A stretch of DNA of 64,000 nt from Liopterus haemorrhoidalis (GCA_963971575.1 OZ020616.1:56217201-56281200), one strand, 5' to 3'. Counted from the first letter of the stretch, positions 31,530 through 42,068 are shown. The notes: generated from the letters alone by a model not told the origin. Program-made: numbers and translations.

Positions 31530-31960
31530 AGAAAGTTCAGCAGGGCGAAATTTACAGTTCCAAACTGGCTGAACATGCTTGGGAAAATGAACACCATTTC
31601 CCATGCAAAGATGCTAAACCATTAATGTATGAGGAAAGCAAGTTCAAAAAAAAAATTGAAAGAATCTGCTTTGATCGAAAACTCGGGAGATACTGTCAGC
31701 GAAGCTAGCATAGAGTTCTGCTTGCCATTATTCAAAACAATTTTTCTAATCCTCAAGTCACTAATCCGGTAACAAATAACTCTTTAGCACACAATAATGT
31801 GACAAACAACCTTAATCCGGTCGTTAATCCTCCGCAGGTAGTCCCGTCCCTACCTATAGCTGATCCCAACCACCCAACCAATAGCAACACACCTATAACC
31901 TGCTCCCACTCTTACAATACCCGATATAAAAACTCGAAGTAAATTGAAATGTTTATCACT
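31530..31960 (+). pseudogene. Penelope-like retroelement C-terminal fragment
   Basis: Reads SKLAEHAWENEHHFPCKDAK, then PLMYEESKFKKK and, after a one-base shift, 'KESALIENSGDTVSEASIE'. This is the pattern AEHAW.N.H......AK.L..E.....R..KE that follows the GIY-YIG centre in Penelope-like elements. A low-complexity Asn/Pro-rich tail and 'SHSYNTRYKNSK' follow before a stop near 31940. The reverse transcriptase is not present. Non-LTR LINE ends are a less likely alternative. Confidence 0.55.
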
Positions 31961-32222
31961 TCTCGTGATCGCTTAAGACGGAAACAGATTGTTGAGCAGT
32001 CTCCGAAACGTCCGAATATATTTTAAATACTCATGAAGTATTATATCTTTTTGATACTAATACTCATTTTATTGTACTATTCTAACCTAGTACTATCAGC
32101 AATGGTAAACGTCCTAAATAACGGTGTCCGCATTAATATTGGACCATTGCAAAATAATTTCAAAGATATTATACTCAATCTCTGAAGACTGAGAGTATTA
32201 AATCATTTTGTCAGGCAGTTAC

Positions 32223-32370
32223 CAGTGGCGTGCACATTTTAAACACGTTTAAATTGGTTTTGTGTATTTCTATATTACTATTTATCATTTTATTAAACGC
32301 ACGCCTGTGACCATATTTATCATATCATTAAACACACGCCTGTGACCATATTTTTCCTCCAAATTTTAGG
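32223..32370. repeat. hAT-like terminus with a ~40-bp direct duplication
   Basis: CAGTGGCGTGCACATTTTAA at 32223 resembles a hAT end. 'cattaaacgcacgcctgtgaccatattt' occurs twice (about 32288-32321 and 32329-32352). A hAT boundary on the right is not established. Confidence 0.4.
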
Positions 32371-32579
32371 GTCAAATTTTTATTGCCTATTGTGTTTAAC
32401 CCTAGTTCGTATAATATGTGCGGCACATACGATTGTTTTTAACAATATTTCGTTTCGAACTATTCATAGTTTGTCGCTTTTGTTTTACCGCTTCTGTGTG
32501 ATAATTTTTACAAATAATAAATTTTATTACTATCAGTCTTTCGGAGGTAGAGTATAGAAGATAAAATTGTTTAAAAAGG

Positions 32580-32775
32580 GCAGGGATGGACCGGGACCTT
32601 CAATTATATTCTGACAAAAACTTTCAAAAATGACTCAAAAAAAACTTGCTTCTAAAATACAATAGATGACCAAAAAAAGGTCCTCACTTCCAAAATGCAA
32701 GTGATGATTTAACAAAATCGTTCTTCCTTCTAAAATATGATGACCAAAAAAGAAAGATCCTCCAAAGAAATTTCC
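32580..32775. repeat. Minisatellite-bearing MITE remnant
   Basis: 'cagggatggaccggga' starts a GC-richer end. Then come three diverged units of 'cttctaaaatacaagtgatgaccaaaaaaaggtcctca', the inverse orientation of the minisatellite at 29420-29540. Ends next to mariner M1c. Confidence 0.5.
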
Positions 32776-32854
32776 ATTCATGGCTTACGGAGACAGTGTT
32801 TTGTCAAACACCCAGGTTTTTTGGTAGTTTAAGGCATTTTCAGAAGAAAGAGAG

Positions 32855-33307
32855 TTGATTGAAGATGAATCACGCAGCGGAAGGCCTTCATCTTCAAAAA
32901 CCGATGAAAATGTCGACAGAATCCGGGATTTTGTGCGTTCAGATCGTCGGTTGATAGTCAGAATAATCGGGGAAGAGTTGAATTTGACTCACACTACCGT
33001 TCATCAGATTTTGACCAATGAATTAGGGCAGGAAGACAGTATTTTGTCAAGGACCCAGGTTTTTTGGTGGTTTAAGGCATTTTCAGAAGAAAGAGAGTTG
33101 ATTGAAGATGAATCACGCAGCGGAAGGCCTTCATCTTCAAGAACCGATGAAAATATCGACAGAATCCGGGATCTTGTACTTTCAGATCGTCGGTTGACAG
33201 TCAGAATGATCGGGGAAGAGTTGAATTTGACTCACACTACCGTTCAACAGATTTTGACCAATGAATTGGGGATGAGAAAAATACGCCTTGTCACGCAATT
33301 TCAATAA
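32855..33307 (+). CDS. Open frame with two in-frame mariner HTH/linker units, 150 codons
   Basis: Residues ~1-57 contain 'MIEDESRSGRPSSSKTDEN', 'RIRDFVRSDRRLIV' and 'LNLTHTTVHQILTNELG'. Residues ~60-137 repeat the unit with 'SILSRTQVFWWFKAF', 'SGRPSSSRTDEN' and 'LTHTTVQQILTNELG'. Both belong to the second helix-turn-helix region of the M1 transposase. The duplication keeps the frame, although frames in the other M1 copies are broken. No catalytic residues follow: the frame stops at 33307, and the C-terminal part lies in another frame at 33316-33621. It could give a binding-only peptide if expressed, which is inference. Confidence 0.5.
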   Translation: MIEDESRSGRPSSSKTDENVDRIRDFVRSDRRLIVRIIGEELNLTHTTVHQILTNELGQEDSILSRTQVFWWFKAFSEERELIEDESRSGRPSSSRTDENIDRIRDLVLSDRRLTVRMIGEELNLTHTTVQQILTNELGMRKIRLVTQFQ

Positions 33308-33315
33308 ACGAGTTT

Positions 33316-33621
33316 TTGGCTAGTAAAAACATTCCTGTGGCTCCTCAGCCTCATTATTCGCCTGACTTGAGTCCTTGTGACTTTTTGCTCTACCCAAAAT
33401 TGAAAAATCACCTCAATGGACGTCATTTTGGGACACTTGAGAACATTCAAACGTCCTTAACCGACCAGCTATTCCAGTATCCGAGTTCCAGCACTGCTAT
33501 GAGGATTGGAAGAACCGTCTCCAGCGCTGTGTGGCTTCCCAAGGAAGTTATTTTGAGGGAGACAATATTGAACTGTAATTCTATTCGAATACATTTTTTT
33601 TTAATCAGTCCGATTACTTAA
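33316..33621 (+). pseudogene. Mariner M1c transposase C-terminal part
   Basis: Reads ASKNIPVAPQPHYSPDLSPC, DFLLYPKLKNHLNGRHFGTL and ENIQTSLTDQL before a shift; another frame continues 'EFQHCYEDWKNRLQRC' and 'SYFEGDNIEL'. It includes the third Asp of the mariner triad (SPDLSPCDF) but not the first two. Confidence 0.65.
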
Positions 33622-33636
33622 TTTACACACTTCGTA

Positions 33637-35290
33637 AAACTCTGAAATGTGTCAAAATTCGGCACTTAACAATTTTTTATGAATTTTGATTTAGTCTGTT
33701 TGTTATTGTTGAACATGGAAAATCAAGACCGTAACCATTAATAAGCAAGTAACCATGCTTCCAACCATTTCACGTTGAACGTAACCGTATTATAAGAGCG
33801 ACAAGCATGAAGCTCGTTTCTCCCAGCACAAATTTCCTTAAGCGGATCAAATGACTGTAAGGTAAAGCCAGAAGGACTTACAGTGACTTACTTGCCGAAT
33901 CCACGTTTTCCTTCTCACCTGCACTACCGAGAGATAGCTCCATCTCGCTCACAATGCAACAGCAAATGTCCTGGATATATGCCAGGTGACAAGATTTAGT
34001 AATGGACCAGGGTTGTTACAGAAAAATTTAAGATTGGGTTTCTTGGAAAAAGGAAAATTGAATTAAAGACAAAATGAATTCTTACAACATATATTTCATC
34101 AAATAATCTATCACACCAAGGGTTAGAAGCTTTTTTTAGGTCGCAGACTGTATTTAATAAAAAAATAAATATAATTTGGCAGACCACTTGCTTTTGAAAT
34201 TTCTGTTTGAGTACTAAAAGCCTATAAGACTTTCAAATTAATGGTTCAATTCTGTGGCAAATCTATAATCTACAGACGATCTTATCTAAGGAGTTATTTT
34301 ATGTGTTGTTATGGACAGTTTCTTACAGATTTTGTCTGTAAGCTTACAGATTTGCCACAAAATTGCATCATTAGCTCTAATTAGTTTTAATTTTTGTAGT
34401 TTTAAATTATTTAATTTATATGTACCTTGGGTCACCATAGAAGCGTTCTGCGTAACAAATTAGTGTGCAGTTTTAATTTGCTCGGTTTTATAATTTTTAA
34501 GTTTCTCGATATTATGTATATCGCATATATTTTAGTTAAAACTACTAATTTATACCAATCACAAGCCTGGAAGAAAAAGTTAATTTTGACAACTATATTT
34601 TGAATATTTGCTGATTATGGAGAGATGTATGTGCGGAATTGTTGCCTTTACATTTCGTACAAAAAGTGAGGTTATACATCTTAGTTTCTCTTTAATTTAC
34701 ACTAATTTAATTGGTAAATCGGACATACCTGCTGCTGTGTATTTTAAAAATATTTATAAAATAAATTAAAGATTAATTTGGATGTCTAATTGGGCCTTAA
34801 GAGCTATCATTTAATTTTTTTAAATACAATTCAACTAATTTACAAAAATTTTGTCACAACAAAAATTAAATTAAAAAATTCCAGCGTTTTTTCTGCATTT
34901 GCTTAGTATACAAGTCTTCATTCAATTAATAAGAAACAAATTGATAAATGGCTTCATTTTTTCAATTTCAGAAATGCACTTCTCACTATTAACAATGTGT
35001 TATTTGATTTATATGTACTTCACTACTATAAATGATGTATTCCTCTTTATACCTTAAAAACAAAAAACTAAGATAGTTCAAACAATAGGTTGAATCACGA
35101 CGTATTATAGCAGGCGAAGCTTTCTGAATGTTACACACTACACTCTACACACATGAACTCGGTTCTCAGCTGTTAATTTTTTATTATATTTTTTATTTCA
35201 AAAAAAGAAATAGACTATCTTAGCCATAAATGCAAAAAATCCCCAACATTACTAGCCATAATTTAGCAATGAATTAAAAAAATAATTAAC
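33637..35290. other. Unassigned stretch with one small inverted repeat
   Basis: No gene recognised. 34252-34272 (CAATTCTGTGGCAAATCT) is inverse to 34349-34367 (AGATTTGCCACAAAATTG), with about 80 bp between; it may be a small MITE or hairpin. The remainder is AT-rich. Confidence 0.45.
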
Positions 35291-35970
35291 TTAACGTCAA
35301 AAACATAAAAATTGCAATATTTACCAAAAACGAAATCTAATTAAAAATTCCTCTTGTACGTTTCCGATTTAGATCTATGTACATTACTTAGAATTTTTTC
35401 AGATTTTTAGTTTCATCTTTTTGCATTAATGGATACAAGACTGTATTTTTTTTAGTCAATATGTCAAAAAACTTTTGTCCCCCACAAAATCTCCCAGAGG
35501 GGTTCATCTAAAAATCTGAAAAAAATCTTAATGTACATTAATGGGAATCGCAATAGTTTAACAGGAATTTTTGATCCGGTTAGTTTTTCAAAAAAAATCG
35601 ATTTTTCCTGCCTTATATATCAAATAACCCTTGTTAATAAAAAGGGAAATACGTTTTTGAAATTGAAAAAAAAATAAGTCATTTATGAATTTATTTCTTA
35701 TTAATTTATTGAATACGTAGATACGAAAAAATGCAAATAAAATTGCTGGGATTTTTCTATTTAAATTTTATTGTGATGAAATTTTCACAAATTATTTAAA
35801 TTTAGTTTTAGCAAAATTAATGAGAGATTTTAGTGCTTAAATAACGAATAAAAATGGATAAAACTTTTTATCCAAAAATATTCTTAGACATCCATTCTGT
35901 TGGCTTCTTACACTTATTTAATACCTACAAAACCCTTAAAATTCACACTTCACATCAATTTTTATATTTA
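35290..35970. repeat. Divergent HINE-A-like pieces in opposite orientations
   Basis: 35320-35425 matches the HINE-A body on minus ('attaaaaattcctcttgtacg', 'gtacattacttagaattttttcagatttttag'). 35485-35600 matches it on plus ('ttttgtcccccaca', 'aacaggaatttttgatccggtta'). 35915-35968 is a plus 3' end ('atttaatacctacaaaaccct', 'aaaattcacacttcacatc'). No microsatellite or cassette remains. Confidence 0.55.
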
Positions 35971-36499
35971 TAGATTTGCAAATACAATGATTCTCTAAGT
36001 TAACATTGTATGATACTCTTGAAGAACTTCTTCATCTTTTAAAAGTATTTTTTTGGTTTTTTCTTTAATTTGTAATTTTTTGTTACGGTCCTGATTCTTC
36101 AGGAGACATCCTACTTCGTCCTGTCACTCTGTCACATGCCTCCCGACTTCCAATTGATTTAAACCGAATGTGTTACACTAAGAATGTGATCTTCGTTGGG
36201 ATTTTGTTCCAACATGATTTTTTTATTTATGGTTCCTTTTTATTAACTTCACAGGGGATAAAATATTTAAATGAAAATAGGAAATTTGTTACCAACATTG
36301 TACAATGTTAAATTTATTTTCTTATATTTTATTGGTGAACGTTAAAGTTTTAGTTCGAAAGAAGATTTAGAAGCAATTAAAGTTTCTGTTTTATTACTCT
36401 TAATCACTTTACTAAAGAGCTTTATAATCTGATTTTCCCCCAGAAAAAAAATCTAGCAACGATATTTGGGATACATTTTTTAAATTAAATATCTAAAAG
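35971..36499. other. Unassigned AT-rich stretch
   Basis: No gene, RNA or element end recognised. Confidence 0.4.
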
Positions 36500-37145
36500 T
36501 ATGCCACATAAGTCGTGATGCAATATCGCGCCCTTTTAAACATATTTTGCATGAAATTTTCACAAATTTCCACAGTTTCCACATTGTCCACAGTTTTTTT
36601 GGCAAAGAACAGAGATGTCCAAATGTCGTACAATGCCGTTGAACCTTCTCCATTAAGTTCTTAAAGACAGAGACCAAACTGACACAGCAAACTCCAAATG
36701 CGGTTGCATGTATGTAATACACAATTTCCGCACTAGTTCTGCTGACGGCTGAGAAAAGGATCTTGATATCAAATATAAGACATTATTAGTCCTTTGGATA
36801 TTGAATCATTGGACCATTGAATATCTGAAGTGACAGTTATTCCGTGATCAATTTGTTCAGCGACTTGTTTAATTGGAACATTTAATTTGTAGAAATGTTT
36901 AAGATTAATGCGGCCGCAATGTAAGGTAGTTTTCTGTGCATTAAGAGATAAAAATCAATCATAAGACCATAAAAAAATCAAATTAATGTCATTCAGTACA
37001 ATAAATTTTGCAAAAAATTGTAGAATTTGGTGTCATCTACATAAATACTGCAGGGTAAAGAGATACACGCTTTCAAGTCTGCTGTATAAATTAAGAAAAG
37101 CAAGGGGTCAAACACAGAGTCTTGTGGAACACCACAGAACTATCG
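36500..37145 (-). pseudogene. LINE reverse transcriptase fragment with YVDDT box
   Basis: From 37140 downward the minus strand reads FCGVPQDSVFDPLLFLIYTA and then 'CSIYVDDTKFYNFL', matching the GVPQGSVLGPLLF...Y[AV]DDT core of Jockey/CR1-like non-LTR reverse transcriptases. The thumb region follows ('LNVPIKQVAEQIDHGITVTS', 'DIQWSND'), and further on 'KNLMEKVQR'. Stops and shifts interrupt it. It lies head-on against another LINE fragment at 37190. Confidence 0.65.
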
Positions 37146-37189
37146 AAACTTTCTTTGCACTCATAAACCTTTTTTTTAATCATAATAAA

Positions 37190-37690
37190 ACATGACTGGA
37201 ACGATGGGCAACGAAACGGCCGATAAAGCAGCTAAGGAAGCCACAAATAAGACTGCCATCCAAATCAGCACAGAAACCGAAGACTTAAGAACCACATAAC
37301 AAACAAAATCCAAGACGCCTGGCAAAATGAATAGACCCAAACGACGAACAACAAACTTAGACAAATAAAAGAACAAACGAAGACCTGGGAGACATTAGAC
37401 AAAAGACAAGACCAAATAATTATTACCAGGCTTAGAATCGGACATTGCCGACTGACACACGGACATATCTTCCAAAAAGAGAAGAGATCATAATGAGAAA
37501 CTTGCCAGACACCACTGACAGTAAAACACATTATTACAGACTGTGTAAAATACACTACCGAACGACAGACTTACCAAATACCATCAGACATAAAAGAAGC
37601 CCTCAGCAATACAACAAAACTACCAAACATAACTGACTACCTCAAAGACATAGACCTGTACGACCAAATATAAATAACCTAACCTTATAT
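37190..37690 (+). pseudogene. LINE C-terminal RNase H-type fragment
   Basis: Reads 'MTGTMGNETADKAAKEATNK' (the GNE.AD..AK.A motif of RNase H in R1/Jockey/I-type LINEs), then 'ITRLRIGHCRLTHGHIFQKE' (the RLRIGH..LTHG motif before the terminal zinc-binding region), and an end of 'LPDTTDSKTHYYRLCKIHYR'-like sequence. Several stops are present. 3' sequence and a TATATA-rich end at 37680-37770 precede the DUF4817 transposon. Confidence 0.65.
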
Positions 37691-38109
37691 ATAATTAAAT
37701 CTGTGATATACTATCATGTTCTACAAAATATTTATTATATACACTAAATTGTACAAATTAACCTTATATATACAGTGAATTTATTTTTTAATGCAACATG
37801 TACTATGTCATTATCATGGATACAGTTTTTGACAGCAATATAAATCATGTTCATTTTCATTTGCAACATAGACAATTAGTGTGTATACTTTTGCTCATTG
37901 CTGATTTAAAAATTAATCAACATGCATACATATGAAGAAAAAATAATGATGGTAACTTGGTATAACTCCCAAATGAGTTTAAGAGAAGTTTCTGCTGTAT
38001 TTAGTGCAACTTATCCAGATCGGCCAATACCAAATCCCTCTACAATTTCAAGACTAGTTAATAAATTTCATCGCGAAGGATATTTTAAGTCAAAACATAA
38101 TAAAAAAAT

Positions 38110-39168
38110 TGATGTGAAGTGTGAATTTTCACACATTGCAGGGTTTTGCAGGTATATAATAAGTGAAGGCGGCATGCTGATTGTGTAGGACAAATTTTGC
38201 TTTGTAGTAACCACGGCAAAATGAACGATCTTTTTAAAATAATTTATCGTCTGTTAATCTCAGAGCTTTAAAAACAAATTTTATGTTAAAATATTTTTTT
38301 GTTAATTTTAATTCGAATACCTAATATCATTATTTAGGTTTCTAAATAAGTGCAGTATTTTTTTTATATAACAAGGTTCATTAAGATTTTGAAAATTGCG
38401 CCTATGGCTTTCATTGGTTGTCTTAAATCATACGCTCCGCCCCTCTGGTTTCGTATAAATGACTAATAGAATGAAAATATAATTCCAATTGTTTATTAAA
38501 TTTACGCTCTTGAAAATTAAATTCAAAATTTGCTAAAATATAACTAGAATTTTAACAAATTAATTTAAACAAAATAAAAATTAAACTAAAACAAAAAAAA
38601 AATTGACTCCACAAGCTGGGAACGAACCTGCGTCGTGTATAACAAATCTGTATAGTTGGCGCGCAACATAGCCTCTAGACCACCACACGCTTAACAACTC
38701 AGCGTGTTATATGAGTATAAGCTATATGCATCGTCAACCAAAAAACACAAAAAATGCGTTATTTTCCGAAAACATAATCTGATCAAAAATTCCTGTTGTA
38801 CTATTCCGGTTCACACCAATGTACATTACTTAGAATTTTTTCAGATTTTTAGTTTAAACCATCTGAGCTACAGGGTGTGGGACAAAAATTTTTTTGCACA
38901 ATTTTGGCAAAAATAGCGTCAAAATAATTTATTTTTCAAAAATAAAATTTTGATCGTTAATCCACGTACTAAGGGCTTTAATTTGATACTCTACTCAGAA
39001 TTTAAAAAAAAAAAAATTTTTTTCGATGAGCACATATTTGTTTATATTTTTAGGGGGATATGTTTTTTAAATGTTTTAGTATTTTTCCTATGTGCGGGTC
39101 AAAGAGTTGTATAAGCATGCCAAATTTCAACTCTCTAGGTTTAGCCATTTGGCTACAATTTTTACCGA

Positions 39169-39226
<58 letters not shown>

Positions 39227-39278
39227 GACAAAATGACGGTATAAGGGTTTTTTGGTCATACCTACAAAACCCTAAAAA
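38110..39278 (-). mobile_element. HINE-A copy A4, inside a transposase gene
   Basis: Both ends intact: 'gatgtgaagtgtgaattttcacacattgcagggttttgcaggta' at the left, 'ggtcatacctacaaaaccctaaaaa' at the right, ACAG microsatellite at 39170-39226. Same 3' subfamily as A2. The host transposase codons continue on both sides, which gives the boundaries to within a few bases and shows no long target duplication, as expected for Helitron-type insertion. Cassette at 38606-38692. Confidence 0.9.
38606..38692 (-). other. tRNA-like pol III cassette of HINE-A copy A4
   Basis: Minus strand: A-box-like GTGGTCTAGAGGCTATGTTG and a good T-arm/B box GCAGGTTCGTTCCCAGC whose outer bases pair (GCAGG with CCAGC, four of five), then GAGTC and a run of about 12 T. 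It does not align with the cassettes of A1/A3, A2, A6 or A7. Confidence 0.6.
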
Positions 39279-40354
39279 GAACAACATCCCACGTGCTTAC
39301 AGAAGAGCAGCAGTTACAAGTGGAAGAAAACCATCAAAATACTTTAAGATAAATTGCACAAACCGTTGGTGTCAGTAGTGAATCTGTTTTTAACTTCTTA
39401 AAAAAAGAAAAGTTTCGGTCATACAAATTTCAAAATCATCAAGAATTGTTAGAAAGGGACGCAGCAGGACGTATAGATTTTTGTTTTGAAATGTTTGGAA
39501 AAATAAATTCTGACCCAACAATGCTTCAAAGAATTTTATTTGCTGACGAAGCAACGTTTACTCTAAATGGTGAAGTGCACAGACAAAATTTTAGGTACTG
39601 GATTCATGAAAATTTACATTTGTTTTATTCCTCCCGAACTCAGAGGCCGCAAAAATTGGGGCCTCTGTTTGGGCCGGGATAATAGAAACCAATATTATAG
39701 GCCTTTTTTTTATTGACGGTAACCTTAATGCCGCAAAATATCTAGCCCTTTTGCAAAACCAAATATTACCTGCGTTGCGAAATCTGAATATTAATGGACA
39801 AGTATGGTTTCAACATGATGGCGCACAAGTCCATTATGTTGTATTTTTCACAAATTGGAAAGGAACTTTCCAATTTTCCAACTTTCCCAAGCTGGATTGG
39901 AAGAGGAGGGTCGATGAATTGGCCAGCGAGATCTCCGGATTTGGCACCCAATGATTTTTTTTATTGGGGATATTTAAAGGCCAAAGTATATAATGGAGAA
40001 CTTAGGGATGTTGCTGAACTGCAAGACAAAATTGTTCAAGCATCCAACAATATACCTCAAGAGCAATTGCTTAATGTTTTGAATCATTTTTATGATCGCT
40101 TAACATTTTGTATGCAAGTAAACGAAGAAACTTTTGTACATTTATTATAAGTTTTTATTAGTTATTTATTTTTGTTATTTGTATTTTCAATAAAATATTT
40201 TGATTTTGCTAGTAAATTTGGTTTTGGCTATGTTGCAAATGAAAATGAACACGATTTATATTGCTGTCAAAAACTGTATCCATGGTAATGACATAGTACA
40301 TGTTGCATAAATAAACTATTATTATTATTACTATTAAAAAATAAATTCACTGTA

Positions 40355-41192
40355 TGTAATGCTAATGGCCTAGAAGCCGAAGAAACTTTTGTAAATAAAA
40401 AAAAAAAAAAATCTCCATCTAATTTTTCACCATTTTTCTTGCAGGTAAATGTTATAAGTGGTGGAATTTTTTATTATTTCTATATATTCTAATTTTGAAT
40501 TAGTTATTTTACTGATGTAATTTTAGTTTTTGATTCTATTGATCGAAATTTCAAAGAATCAAAAGTATTCGTGAGATAATTGTAGAACAACGTTGTATTT
40601 GTTTGTAAAGGCATGTCTAAAGAAGAAAACTGGAATAAGAATCGAAGAAAACAGTGGATCCGTACGAAAACAAAACGAAATATGTATGGAGGGTCTTGTT
40701 GGTTTATTTTATATTCTGATCCGAATGTTCTGTAGGGTAGCGCGTCTCTCGTCGTCGCTCCAATCGCCCAAACAACCAAACCACAGCGTCTCAATGTTTT
40801 CATGATGAATATTTCTATTGGATGAGTCCGTCCGTGGCTGGAGAAATAACCTAGGATTACAGCAGTGCGTTCCCTATGATTAGATTGTAAAATACTGAAT
40901 GTGACATTCGCAAGGGTGGATAAATAAGACACATAAAACGGAAATGAAACAGATATAAAAATAGGAGAATAGCCACTGTAAAGTAAGCACTCTTGGAATG
41001 AGAATGTAAAAATGATTAGACACAAAATGGCGACGAATTATTTACACTACTATGTTGGTTTATTCATACAAAAAGAACACTTATTTATTTCTGAAACATT
41101 CTAGACCAGAGCTTCTCAATCTCAGACACGCGACTTATTCTATACACTTTTTCCTAAACTTTTTAACTCGTGAAGCACTTCTCAAATTTATT
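40355..41192. other. Unassigned stretch with a long minus frame
   Basis: 40504-41025 on minus is an uninterrupted 173-codon frame (from MCLIIFTFSFQEC to SKTKITSVK). It is long for this AT-rich sequence, but its composition is irregular, with no recognisable domain, signal or repeat, so I leave it as an unknown frame rather than a gene. 40735-40800 is GC-richer ('gcgcgtctctcgtcgtcgctcc'). 41100-41190 has hAT-like 'cttctcaatctcag' / 'cgtgaagcacttctc' phrases. Confidence 0.25.
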
Positions 41193-42010
41193 TACGAGGT
41201 GTGTAAATTAAGTAACTGGACTGATTTTTAGGGTTTTGTAGGTATGACCAAACAACCCTTATACCGTCATTTTATCGTCTGTCTGTCTGTCTGTTTGTTC
41301 GGTAAAAATTGTAGCCAAACGGCTAAACCTAGAGAGTTGAAATTTAGCATGCTTATACAACTCTTTGACCCGCACATAGAAAAAATACTAAAACATCTAA
41401 AAAACATATCCCCCTAAAAATATCTGCTCATCGAAAAAATTTTTTTTTTAATTCTGTGTAGTGTATCAAATGAAAGCCCTTAGTACGTGGCTTAACGATG
41501 AAAATTTTATTTTTGCATAATAAATTATTTTGACGCGACTTTTGCCAAAATTGTGGAACCTTGCTATATAAAAAAAAATACTATACATATTTAGAAACTT
41601 AAATAATGGTATTAGGCATTCGAATTAAAATTCATAAAAAAATATTTTGATATAAATTTTATTTTGGCATCCCAAATAATCGTCATTCAGTTACTAAATA
41701 CCTGCGAAATCCAGAAATGTGTGAAAATTCACACTTCACATCAATTTTTTATTTATTATTATTATTATTTTTTTATTCGAATAGAATTACAATTCAATAT
41801 TGTCTCCCTCAAAATAACTTCCTTAGAAAGCCACACAGCGCTGAAGTCGGTTCTTCCAATCCTCATAACAGTGCTGGAACTCGGATACTGGAATAGCTAA
41901 TTGATTACGGATGTTTGAATGTTTTCGAGTGTCCCAAAATGACGTCCCTTGAGTTGATTTTTCAATTTCGGGAAGAGAAAAAAGTCATAAGGACTAGGAA
42001 AAAAGTCACA
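41193..42010 (-). mobile_element. Mariner M1d, C-terminal remnant split by HINE-A A5
   Basis: TA plus the 3' terminus CGAGGTGTGTAAATTAAGTA at 41193; HINE-A A5 from 41225 to 41742; then the M1 3' untranslated sequence and C-terminal codons on minus (41760-42010; inverse of 'SYFEGDNIEL', 'SEFQHCYEDW', 'RHFGTLENIQ'). It stops in 'aaaaaagtcac'. The N-terminal half and the other TIR are missing. Confidence 0.75.
41225..41742 (+). mobile_element. HINE-A copy A5, cassette deleted
   Basis: Both ends are present (TTTTTAGGGTTTTGTAGGTA ... GTGTGAAAATTCACACTTCA, CATC) and a short GTCT microsatellite at 41277-41294. After 'gccaaaattgtg' (about 41553) the sequence jumps to 'gaaccttgctatata', removing some 560 bp including the tRNA-like cassette. 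It sits in the 3' untranslated part of mariner M1d; M1b gives the uninterrupted sequence 'ctgattttttaattttatt'. Confidence 0.85.
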
Positions 42011-42068
42011 CGGTTGGTGAAAATGAAAAAGTGTACAATTAGGTCAATAGTGTTAAAGTTAACACAAC

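Larger units (their letters stand above)
32787..33636 (+). mobile_element. Mariner M1c with tandem duplication of the HTH segment
   Basis: 3' end TTAATTTACACACTTCG plus TA at 33635-33636 matches M1. The 5' end is truncated. A ~242-bp segment is present twice in tandem (32789-33030 and 33031-33270), each copy running from GDSVLSRTQ-type sequence to ILTNELG. The central catalytic segment is deleted, and the C-terminal part follows from about 33316. Confidence 0.8.
37922..40150 (+). pseudogene. DUF4817-type transposase, frameshifted and interrupted
   Basis: N-terminal helix-turn-helix: MHTYEEKIMMVTWYNSQMSL, REVSAVFSATYPDRPIPNPS, TISRLVNKFHREGYF (37922-38110). After the HINE-A insertion it resumes at 39280 with 'NNIPRAYRRAAVTSGRKPS'. 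The catalytic part follows: 'RILFADEATFTLNGE' (first Asp), 'VWFQHDGAQVHY' (second Asp), 'WIGRGGSMNWPARSPDLAPN' and 'DFFYWGYLKAKVY' (third acidic region), ending 'EETFVHLL' at 40150. This is the layout of insect IS630/Tc1-superfamily transposases with an N-terminal DUF4817 domain. Stops at 39350 and 39680 and a shift near 39870 show that it is dead. Confidence 0.75.
37771..40354 (+). mobile_element. DUF4817-type Tc1/mariner-superfamily transposon, split by HINE-A A4
   Basis: Ends TACAGTGAATTTATTTTTTA and (inverse) TAAAAAATAAATTCACTGTA, followed inward by ~80-bp inverted repeats containing ATGCAACATGTACTATGTCA on both sides. A short AT-rich expansion (40308-40335) breaks the right repeat. TA at each end. 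Without the 1.17-kb HINE-A insertion the element is about 1.4 kb, with a single transposase gene. Confidence 0.85.

Noticed and set aside
31200..32230. LTR retrotransposon or endogenous virus
   Set aside because: No LTR pair, primer-binding site, protease or envelope was seen; the only recognisable codons fit a Penelope-like C-terminus.
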